Below are positions 1 through 4,987 of a stretch of 5,488 bases of DNA, piece after piece. The stretch is from JBIKLM01 sp044375105 (GTDB taxonomy: Bacteria; Planctomycetota; UBA1135; GCA-002686595). Where the stretch lies: contig JBILNK010000231.1 in NCBI GenBank assembly GCA_044375105.1, forward strand, positions 1-5,488. The letters run 5' to 3'. The translations under genes and the position numbers were made by a program. A model generated the notes under the pieces. The model was given only the letters and a program-made list of their open reading frames with translations, searched no databases and was not told the origin of the DNA. Position 1 is the stretch's first letter, and every line of letters begins with the position of its first letter.

Positions 1-113
1 GGCGCGAGGTCAGCGGCTGGCGAGTCGCGGCCTTCGACCCGCCGGCTGCGGAGACAGCTTCCGCGGAGACACCTTCCGCGGAGACACTGCGCGCCGCATC
101 CGCGGCTGCGGCC
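1..113. other. Window-edge stretch downstream of the lipoprotein gene, no assignable gene
   Basis: No complete gene can be assigned. Two readings look weakly coding. On the plus strand from base 3, the frame begins REVSGWRVAAFDPPAAET and runs into AET(A/P)SA repeats; this looks like the tail of a convergent gene, but that frame has no stop until 899, which would put it antisense to the whole lipoprotein gene. On the minus strand, the frame shifted relative to the lipoprotein stop reads as an Ala/Ser/Glu-rich tail (AAADAARSVSAEG and onward), similar in composition to the lipoprotein's own C-terminus. Both have GC-rich third positions, so composition does not decide. A 6-bp stem (93-98 with 107-112) lies directly after the lipoprotein stop, without a U-tract. 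Confidence 0.4.
51..90. repeat. 15-bp tandem repeat, two full copies and a partial third
   Basis: The unit gagacagcttccgcg at 51-65 is followed by gagacaccttccgcg at 66-80 (one mismatch), then by gagacact at 81-88. Each full copy ends at a TCCGCGGA palindrome (60-67 and 75-82). The 15-bp period is a multiple of three, so it would encode a 5-residue repeat in any open frame: ETASA/ETPSA on plus, or VSAEG/VSAEA on minus. This fits a low-complexity protein tail rather than a regulatory array. Also, tcagcggctg occurs at 10-19 and again at 114-123, the second copy covering the lipoprotein stop codon. Confidence 0.75.
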
Positions 114-833
114 TCAGCGGCTGCCGAGCGGCGCCTCGGCCGCAGTGTTCGCGGCGGCATCCGCCGCCGGGCCCAGGCCCTCGGGGGTCTGCGGGGTCGA
201 ACCGAGAGCCCCGGGGCCGACAGCGGCTCCAGGGGCCGGCTCCGTGGCGGCCGGCGGGCCCTTCGGCTCCGAAGGCGCGCTCGGCGCGAGGAACTCGATC
301 GAGCCCACGCAGGCATCGAAGTCGGCCTCGAGCTCGCGAGCATCCTCGACCGCCTGGGTCGTGTTGATCACGTAGCCACCGCGCGGCCCCAGCAGGAAGT
401 AGTAGTTGCGCACGAAGGGCTGGCCGAATTCGACCGAGCGGGTGGCGAGCTTCCAGGCGGGCTCGCCGGTGCGGGTCGTGAAGGCGGCCTTGGAGACCTC
501 CACATAACCCCTGAGGTGCCCCTGCAAGGCGCTGCGGTTGCGCTCGACGAAGGCCTCCAAGGTTTCGCCGGAGGCCAGGGGCGTCGGATCGAGGATCACC
601 GTCAGGCTGGGCGCGTTGCCGTCGCGGTCCTCGGCCACGAAGGCCGGATAGCTCTGGCCGCGCAGGCGCGTCAGGATGCGCCGGAAGCCCGCGGGCGGCA
701 CCAGGCTGAGGCCCTGCTCGGGCTCCGCGATGCGCTCGGGAACCAGGGGGGCCTCCGCCGACTGGCCGCCGCAGGCGCCGAGCAGAGCGATCAGGGCCAG
801 GAGCAGCGGCAGCGGACGGCGCAGGGTGGGCAT
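114..833 (-). CDS. Putative lipoprotein with DcrB/PsbP-like domain
   Basis: Encodes 239 residues, ATG to TGA. The N-terminus is a lipoprotein signal peptide: Arg5-Arg6, a Leu/Ala-rich core, and the lipobox LLGAC with Cys21 as the predicted lipidated residue, so the product is probably anchored in a membrane on the outer face. Residues about 40-183 form one compact domain: a GLSLVPPAGF opening, a central helix (ETLEAFVERNRSAL), alternating strands, YYFLLGPRGGYVINTT, then a final helix with FDACVGSIEF. This order resembles the DcrB/PsbP-like fold (DUF1795 type), which is an inference from pattern, not a search. Residues 184-239 are a Pro/Ala/Glu-rich tail. The ATG at 833 was chosen because the signal peptide begins exactly there; the frame stays open upstream but reads as Arg/Pro/Gly noise. 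No good Shine-Dalgarno precedes it. The molecular role is unknown. Confidence 0.85.
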   Translation of the reverse strand: MPTLRRPLPLLLALIALLGACGGQSAEAPLVPERIAEPEQGLSLVPPAGFRRILTRLRGQSYPAFVAEDRDGNAPSLTVILDPTPLASGETLEAFVERNRSALQGHLRGYVEVSKAAFTTRTGEPAWKLATRSVEFGQPFVRNYYFLLGPRGGYVINTTQAVEDARELEADFDACVGSIEFLAPSAPSEPKGPPAATEPAPGAAVGPGALGSTPQTPEGLGPAADAAANTAAEAPLGSR

Positions 834-844
834 GGAGGCGTGGG

Positions 845-866
845 GCGCTGCGACAGCTCGCAGTGC
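845..866 (-). repeat. Hairpin just upstream of the lipoprotein start
   Basis: A 9-bp inverted repeat (845-853 against 858-866) surrounds a 4-nt loop. Eight of nine positions pair in the minus-strand transcript, the exception being an A-C mismatch near the base; the innermost six (CTGCGA / TCGCAG) are perfect. It ends 11 nt before the ATG at 833, where a ribosome binding site would be expected and none is seen. It could be a 5'-UTR structure affecting translation, a protein-binding operator, or chance in GC-rich DNA. Confidence 0.4.
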
Positions 867-997
867 AGCTTCCTTCGACGCTCCCGGCCCCCCGGATGAG
901 CCCCGCGGGGCCCGTCTTTCCCGCCGGCGACCACGGGGCCCCCCGCCCGGTCGGCCGGCCCGCGGCGGGGCCCGGCCGCCGGGCGCAGGACCGGGGC

Positions 998-1023
998 CGC
1001 GCTTCCCCGCCGCGCTTCCCCGC
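998..1023. repeat. 13-bp direct tandem repeat, two copies
   Basis: The unit cgcgcttccccgc occurs at 998-1010 and again without a gap at 1011-1023, followed by a decayed cgcgtt start of a third copy. The period of 13 is not a multiple of three, which supports the stretch being non-coding. It is probably a replication-slippage product in GC-rich spacer DNA. Confidence 0.7.
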
Positions 1024-1116
1024 CGCGTTGCCGGCGCAGACGCGGGGACGGGCCGGAGCGCCCCCGGGCCGGCTGGATCGACGGCAGGCCGAACGCGCCG
1101 CGCGCCCAGGGCTGGA

Positions 1117-2007
1117 TCAGCTCTGCCCCGCCTGCAGCACCGGGGTCGGCGCGGTCTGTCCGCACAGCACCACCAGCAGGTTCCCGACCAGCTGGGCCTG
1201 CTTGTCGGCATCCAGCTGGACCGTGTCCTTCTCCTGCAGGCGCTGCAGGGCCAGCTCGACCATGCCCACGGCGCCGTCGACGATCTGGCGCCGCGCGGCG
1301 ATGATCGCCTTGGCCTGCTGGCGCTGGAGCATGGCCGAAGCGATCTCCGGGGCGTAGGCCAGATGGTTGAGGCGCGCCTCGAGCACCTCGATGCCGGCCG
1401 CGGACAGGCGCGCGGTCAATTGGCGCTGGAGCTCGTCGGCGACCTCCTCCTGGCTGCCGCGCAGGGTCACCTCGCCGCCCTCGGCCTCGAGGTCGTCGTA
1501 GGGGTGCGCCGTGGCCATGGAGCGCAGGGCCGCTTCGCTCTGCACCTCGACGTAGTGCTTGTAGTCCTCGACGTCGAAGGTCGCCTTGGCGGTGTCGAGC
1601 ACGCGCCAGACCACGACCGCCGAGATCTCGATCGGGTTGCCGAGCTTGTCGTTGACCTTGATCGTGCCCCCGTCGTGGTTGTGGGCGCGCAGGGACACGA
1701 CCTTCTTGGCGGCGAAGGGATTGGCCCAATAGAAGCCGTTCTGGCGCACCGATCCCAGGTAGTCGCCGAACAGCACCAGCACGCGGGCCTGGTTGGGCTG
1801 GACCACGAAGAAGCCCGGCAGCATCAGGAACAGGACCAGCACGCCGAGCAGACCGAAGGGCTTGGCTCCTTCGGGAACCACTGCGAACCAGAACACACTG
1901 CCGAACAGGAGCGCGAACCAAAGGACCAGCATCGGCCAGCCGCTGTTGGCCTGCAGGCTGCGCTCGGGGATCGATTTCTGGGGGGCGTGGGGGTCCTGCA
2001 GGCTCAT
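1117..2007 (-). CDS. SPFH/band 7 domain membrane protein
   Basis: Encodes 296 residues. SPFH (stomatin/prohibitin/flotillin/HflK-C) proteins oligomerise on membranes and organise membrane domains or control membrane proteases. Two hydrophobic segments lie at about 24-44 and 50-68, then the SPFH domain at about 66-240. Recognisable blocks are VVQPNQARVLVLFGDYLGSV (69-88), the RQNGFYWANPF turn, LGNPIEISAVVVWRV (122-136) and YVEVQSEAALRSMA (152-165), followed by an Ala/Gln/Glu-rich helical region and the Leu/Val-rich NLLVVLCG (276-283). The pattern is closer to bacterial slipin/HflC-like SPFH proteins than to long flotillins. The start is supported by GGAG seven bases upstream of the ATG. No NfeD or protease partner gene is adjacent in the window, so its client is unknown. 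The family call is firm; the specific role is not. Confidence 0.93.
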   Translation of the reverse strand: MSLQDPHAPQKSIPERSLQANSGWPMLVLWFALLFGSVFWFAVVPEGAKPFGLLGVLVLFLMLPGFFVVQPNQARVLVLFGDYLGSVRQNGFYWANPFAAKKVVSLRAHNHDGGTIKVNDKLGNPIEISAVVVWRVLDTAKATFDVEDYKHYVEVQSEAALRSMATAHPYDDLEAEGGEVTLRGSQEEVADELQRQLTARLSAAGIEVLEARLNHLAYAPEIASAMLQRQQAKAIIAARRQIVDGAVGMVELALQRLQEKDTVQLDADKQAQLVGNLLVVLCGQTAPTPVLQAGQS

Positions 2008-2014
2008 GGGGGGG

Positions 2015-2020
2015 CTCCGG
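2015..2020 (-). promoter_or_regulatory. Ribosome binding site of the SPFH gene
   Basis: On the minus strand, CCGGAG is followed by seven C residues and then the ATG at 2007. GGAG is a good Shine-Dalgarno core at normal spacing and fixes the start codon. Confidence 0.65.
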
Positions 2021-2120
2021 ATGGGGTCTCGCGGAGCCTACGCCGGGGCCCGGCCGGTCCTTCAAGCCTGGCTTCGAGATCCCGGCCCATGGACGCGGGG
2101 CCGCCGCTGGCCGGCCCCTC

Positions 2121-2137
2121 CCCAGGCGGGCCCTGGG
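2121..2137 (-). terminator. Second stem-loop downstream of the metalloprotease gene
   Basis: A perfect 6-bp inverted repeat, CCCAGG (2121-2126) with CCTGGG (2132-2137), encloses a 5-nt loop. It lies about 60 bp past the metalloprotease stop and 21 bp beyond the first stem-loop. No U-tract follows, so intrinsic termination is uncertain. Confidence 0.3.
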
Positions 2138-2158
2138 CCAAGGTCGCGCCCGCGCGCT

Positions 2159-2186
2159 GGCCCTCCCGGCCGGGCCGGGGAGGGCC
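2159..2186 (-). terminator. Strong stem-loop downstream of the metalloprotease stop, possible terminator
   Basis: A perfect 9-bp inverted repeat, GGCCCTCCC (2159-2167) with GGGAGGGCC (2178-2186), encloses a 10-nt loop. It begins 12 bases after the stop codon of the minus-strand metalloprotease gene, where a terminator would be expected. No run of U follows, so it would be an I-shaped GC-rich terminator or an mRNA 3'-end stabiliser rather than a classical rho-independent terminator. Confidence 0.45.
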
Positions 2187-2198
2187 GGCGCGCCGACC

Positions 2199-4697
2199 TC
2201 AGGGCAGGTACTGGACCTGCAAGGCGTTGGTGATCTCCACCCCCGCCGGCTGGGCCAGGTCGAGCACGGCGGCCTGCAGATAGAAGGTGGCCGCCCCGGC
2301 GCCGTTCTTGGTGACGTTCAGGCTGTAGGCGCCGCTGCCGTCGGTGGTGCCGGTCAGGACGGCGAGGGCCGGCACCGTGACCAGCGTGCCGCCCAGGGCC
2401 GGCAGCGGGTTGAAGGCGCTCGAGATTGCGATCCACAGGGGCGCCCCGGGCGCTCCGTCGGCGATCGCCAGGGTGGCGCTGGCGCCGGTGGTCAGGGGCG
2501 CGCCGCACAGGCTCAGGCGGGCGTTGCCGGGGCCGCCGAAGGCCAGGTCCTGCTGGCAGACCACGGGCGGCTGGCCGGGCAGGGTGCGCGGCGAAATGAC
2601 CACGATCACGGAGCGCGAGCTTTGGGCGCCGGAGGAATCGGTGGCGCGCATGGTGATCGTGTGCGTGCCGACCGAGAGCGCCGCGGTGGAGGTCAAGCGG
2701 CCGGTGCCAATCGGACCGTCCAGGCTCGAGGTCCAGGTGACGCTGGCCCCATCGAGGTACAGGTCCTCGAGGTCCCAGGCGTTGCCGTGCAGCAGCACGG
2801 TCGCGCCGCGCGGATAGCGGAAGCCCGAATCCGGCGTGTAGATCCCGATGAAGGGCGGATTGCCGGCGCTGCCGAGGGCCAGGCCCGCTTGGCCCAGGCC
2901 TTCGGTCTCGATGCGGGTGGTGTGCAGACCGTCGCTGACGGAGAGCTCCAGAAAGGCCTGGCCCGGCTTGGGCCGCGGCAGGGCCGCGAAGTCCAGGGTG
3001 GCGCTGGTGGCGGCCGCGCGGGTCAGCAGCGGGATGCGGCGCTGGCCGTCGGGGCTGTAGGTCAGGTAGCTCCACAGGGCGTCGCCGTCGGCGTCGATGG
3101 CGTTCCAAGCGACCTGCAGGCTGGCGCCCACGACCGTGCTGGGCTGCGGGCTCAAGAAGCTGGCGCTGGGCGCGTTGGCGCTGCGCAGCTCCCGCCAGAC
3201 GCGGCGCCCGGTGACCGGTTCGATCAGCTCGAGCTGCTCGATCGCCTTGGGCGCCAGGTTGAGCGGCAGCACCACGGCCAGGGGCTCGAGGCTGAGGCGC
3301 GCGCTGGGATCGTCGCCGCTGCCGTGCTCAGCGCAGGCGCCGTGGCCGGCTGCGCCGTCGCAGCAGTCCTGGTGGGTCTCGGCGCGGCAGACGGGGCAGT
3401 CCAGGCTGGAGCGCAGGCTCAGTCCGAAGCGGCCCAGCAGCTGCCCGCCGCCGCGCGCTTCGAGCCACAGATCCGCCGCGAGCAGATCGACGAAGGGCGT
3501 GGGCTTGGCGCCGGCGACGGCCAGCAGGTCGCGGCGCTCGAACCGGCCCGTCTGGCGATCCCATTCGCCGGTCAGCAGCAGGGCTTCCTTGCCAGCGTCC
3601 GCAGCGGCGGTGGCCGGCGTGGCGCAGTTGAAGGTGGCGATGTTCTGGAAATGGGTGTAGCTCGAGGGAGCCACCCAGGCTTCCTGGGTCAGGAGGCCCG
3701 CGAACATGATGTCGCGCAGGCTGCTGTCCTTGATCGTCGGCAGGTTGAGCGGCAGGTTCAGGTGCCGTTCGACGTCGAAGCCGACCACGCCGTTGGTGGT
3801 GCTGTTGTGCTGCAGGCCGGCCAGGTGGCCGATCTCGTGTGCCGCCGTGCGCTGGAAGCGGATCAGCTCGGTGTTGCCCATGCCGGCCACGCCGGGGATG
3901 CCGATCGCCTGGCCGTTGTAGCCGGGCAGCGGGCCGGGGACCCAGCCGTAGATGTAGTCGGGCTTGGGATTCAGCAGCTGGTAGTCGGTGAACAGGGCGC
4001 TCAGCAGCGGGCTGCCGCTGCCGGAGAGCGAGGAGGTCCACAGCTTGCTGGGCACCACGCTGCGGTGGTAATCCCAGTCGCCCGAGGGAAAAATGCCCTG
4101 GATGAAGCCATCGCCGATGCCGGGCTCGATCAGCGCCGGGTCGGGCAGGTTCGGGATGCTGCCGCCGCTCGGGCGATAGTCGATCGGCACGTAGACCATC
4201 TCCGGGATGCGCTTGCAGGTGAAGGACTGCGGCACCAGGGTGATGGAGTTGTTGACGAAGCTCGACTCGGGCACCTGGGTCGGCCCGGCGGGGTTGAGCT
4301 CGAGCACCAGGGTCACGTTGTTCGCCTGGGGCGGGATCCAGTTGAAGTTGAGCGAGCTGTCCTCGTCGGCCGGGTTGGGCAGCGTGGGCGGACGCAGCGG
4401 GCCGTTGTCGGAATAGATCGGCGAGCCCGGTTGCTCGACCCCGCCGATGAACACGCGCATCAGCCCGTCGACCAGGGTGCCGGGCGGGACCGTGCCGCTC
4501 GACAGCACGAACATGCGCACCACGGTCGATTTGTTGGCCGTCAGGGCGATCGAACCGGTCTGGATGCTCTGGACTATCTGGCTGCCGGAGATGGAGAAGT
4601 CCGGCGCGCCCTGGCCGAGAGCGAGGGGGGCGGCGAACAGCAGGCCGGCGGCGGCCAGCAGGGGGCGCGGGGCGGAGATCGGTCGGGGGTGACTCAA
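2199..4697 (-). CDS. Secreted metzincin-type zinc metalloprotease, multidomain
   Basis: Encodes 832 residues. Residues 1-28 are a signal peptide (Arg5, Arg11, Leu/Ala core, cleavage likely at ALG|Q), so the protein is exported. Residues about 30-155 are a beta domain resembling CARDB-type adhesion modules. The catalytic domain spans about 157-360 and carries HEIGHLAGLQH (287-297): His287, His291 and His297 as zinc ligands, Glu288 as catalytic base, and RDIMFAG with Met331 as the likely Met-turn, all typical of metzincins. A beta-rich region follows (about 368-505) with a Cys/His cluster at 434-458. Next come an Ig-like module (about 511-590, DADGDALWSYLTYSPDG), a PKD/Ig-like module (about 613-702, WTSSLDGPIGTG and GTHTITMRATDSSG) and a C-terminal beta domain (about 712-832) with LSLCG and the end NALQVQYLP. 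The start codon is TTG, chosen because the signal peptide begins there; an in-frame TAA lies at 4755-4757, and no alternative start or Shine-Dalgarno is visible. The substrate is unknown. The peptidase family is not assigned beyond metzincin. Confidence 0.92.
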   Translation of the reverse strand: MSHPRPISAPRPLLAAAGLLFAAPLALGQGAPDFSISGSQIVQSIQTGSIALTANKSTVVRMFVLSSGTVPPGTLVDGLMRVFIGGVEQPGSPIYSDNGPLRPPTLPNPADEDSSLNFNWIPPQANNVTLVLELNPAGPTQVPESSFVNNSITLVPQSFTCKRIPEMVYVPIDYRPSGGSIPNLPDPALIEPGIGDGFIQGIFPSGDWDYHRSVVPSKLWTSSLSGSGSPLLSALFTDYQLLNPKPDYIYGWVPGPLPGYNGQAIGIPGVAGMGNTELIRFQRTAAHEIGHLAGLQHNSTTNGVVGFDVERHLNLPLNLPTIKDSSLRDIMFAGLLTQEAWVAPSSYTHFQNIATFNCATPATAAADAGKEALLLTGEWDRQTGRFERRDLLAVAGAKPTPFVDLLAADLWLEARGGGQLLGRFGLSLRSSLDCPVCRAETHQDCCDGAAGHGACAEHGSGDDPSARLSLEPLAVVLPLNLAPKAIEQLELIEPVTGRRVWRELRSANAPSASFLSPQPSTVVGASLQVAWNAIDADGDALWSYLTYSPDGQRRIPLLTRAAATSATLDFAALPRPKPGQAFLELSVSDGLHTTRIETEGLGQAGLALGSAGNPPFIGIYTPDSGFRYPRGATVLLHGNAWDLEDLYLDGASVTWTSSLDGPIGTGRLTSTAALSVGTHTITMRATDSSGAQSSRSVIVVISPRTLPGQPPVVCQQDLAFGGPGNARLSLCGAPLTTGASATLAIADGAPGAPLWIAISSAFNPLPALGGTLVTVPALAVLTGTTDGSGAYSLNVTKNGAGAATFYLQAAVLDLAQPAGVEITNALQVQYLP
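3333..3398 (-). other. Cys/His-rich cluster within the metalloprotease
   Basis: Residues 434-455 contain Cys434, Cys437, Cys445, Cys446 and Cys455 with His442 and His452, and His458 follows immediately. The spacing is C-x2-C-x4-H-x2-C-C-x5-H-x2-C-x2-H. Elsewhere the protein has only four cysteines (161, 358, 714, 731). It could be a second metal site or a disulphide-knotted loop; the sequence does not distinguish these. Confidence 0.7.
3807..3839 (-). other. Zinc-binding catalytic motif HExxHxxGxxH of the metalloprotease
   Basis: Residues 287-297 read HEIGHLAGLQH, a full metzincin consensus with every ligand and the catalytic Glu intact. The Met of DIMFAG follows 34 residues after the third His, a plausible Met-turn distance. 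The enzyme therefore looks catalytically competent. Confidence 0.9.
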
Positions 4698-4860
4698 GGG
4701 CGTGGGGGGAGGAGGAGCGCGAGCCGGGGGGTGGGGCCAGGACGTGTCGCGAAGTTAGTGGGATCCGCGGAACTCGGGGGGGGCGGAGTGGGCGCCCAGG
4801 CCGTCCCAGGGGCTGGAAATCGCTCCCGGCGCGCCCGGCCCGCGCGGCCTCGGGGGGGCC

Positions 4861-4869
4861 TGTGGACAA
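4861..4869. promoter_or_regulatory. Single DnaA-box-like sequence
   Basis: TGTGGACAA is the reverse complement of TTGTCCACA, the DnaA-box form used in high-GC bacteria such as Streptomyces, and differs at one position from the E. coli box TTATCCACA. Only one copy was noticed here, with no AT-rich unwinding region, so this is not an origin. It could be a DnaA regulatory site for the polymerase gene or chance. Confidence 0.25.
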
Positions 4870-4976
4870 CTGGCAGAGGCCGCCGGCGGCCGCAAAGCGT
4901 TGCTCCGCAGTGGCTTGGGGCCGTTTGCCGGACCCCGGCGGATGTTTGGGTTCTGTTCGGGTAACTTCGAAGCTCC

Positions 4977-4982
4977 AAGGAG
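4977..4982 (+). promoter_or_regulatory. Ribosome binding site of the DNA polymerase gene
   Basis: AAGGAG is followed by five C residues and then the ATG at 4988. This near-consensus Shine-Dalgarno at good spacing fixes the start of the polymerase gene and is the strongest translation signal in the window. Confidence 0.8.
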
Positions 4983-4987
4983 CCCCC

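Larger units (their letters stand above)
834..1116. other. GC-rich spacer between SPFH gene and lipoprotein gene
   Basis: This 283-bp stretch has open frames, but their products are Arg/Pro/Gly/Ala-rich and lack any domain pattern, so it is read as non-coding. It holds the hairpin at 845-866, an imperfect GC-rich inverted repeat (936-947 with 964-973, with a 2-nt bulge) and a 13-bp tandem repeat at 998-1023. SPFH genes of this subfamily are, from memory, sometimes followed by a small Arc-type DNA-binding protein gene. No such protein is encoded here in any frame. No convincing -35/-10 pair was found for the lipoprotein gene. Confidence 0.6.
2008..2198. other. Spacer between metalloprotease and SPFH gene
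   Basis: This 191-bp stretch holds two stem-loops near the metalloprotease end (2159-2186 and 2121-2137) and presumably the SPFH promoter near the other end. The best promoter candidate on the minus strand is TTGAAG (2065-2060) and TAGGCT (2040-2035), but their 19-bp spacing is long and the match is weak. No gene is seen. Confidence 0.45.
4698..4987. other. Divergent intergenic region between metalloprotease and polymerase genes
   Basis: This 290-bp stretch must hold the promoters for both flanking genes. No convincing -35/-10 pair was found in either direction. It contains G-runs on the plus strand (4698-4700, 4704-4709, 4726-4731, 4733-4736 and an 8-G run near 4786-4793), a single TGTGGACAA (4861-4869), the short palindrome CTTCGAAG (4965-4972) and the ribosome binding site of the polymerase gene. 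The part from about 4900 to 4975 is visibly less GC-rich than its surroundings, as expected for a promoter zone. Open frames across it are Arg/Pro/Gly-rich and not credible genes. Confidence 0.55.

Noticed and set aside
10..99. 29-residue minus-strand open frame starting with ATG at 99
   Set aside because: It has no ribosome binding site, its product is Arg/Pro/Ser-rich, and it lies across the 15-bp repeat.
151..167. Perfect 7-bp hairpin (GCGGCGG, loop CAT, CCGCCGC) in the lipoprotein gene
   Set aside because: It lies inside the Ala-rich tail, where runs of GCC/GCG-type codons generate such inverted repeats by chance.
834..1211. Upstream extension of the lipoprotein reading frame
   Set aside because: The frame is open, but the added residues are Arg/Pro/Gly noise that would bury the signal peptide and lipobox internally and overlap the SPFH gene.
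676..2283. 535-residue plus-strand open frame antisense to the SPFH gene
   Set aside because: It is composed of Arg/Gly/Leu/His-rich low-complexity sequence and crosses two intergenic spacers, whereas the opposite strand encodes a clear SPFH protein.
4911..4928. Possible sigma-54 promoter (TGGC ... TTGC) upstream of the polymerase gene
   Set aside because: The two elements are three bases too far apart for sigma-54, which has strict spacing.
2622..4964. 780-residue plus-strand open frame antisense to the metalloprotease
   Set aside because: Its product is a monotonous Ala/Gly/Arg/Gln/Val mixture without domains. It is the mirror of a gene with an intact signal peptide and zinc motif, and long antisense frames are expected in such GC-rich DNA.
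4953..4972. Possible LexA/SOS operator near GTTCGGGTAACTTCGAAG
   Set aside because: The half-sites do not match a known LexA box with correct spacing. Only the 8-bp palindrome CTTCGAAG is clear, and its role cannot be inferred.
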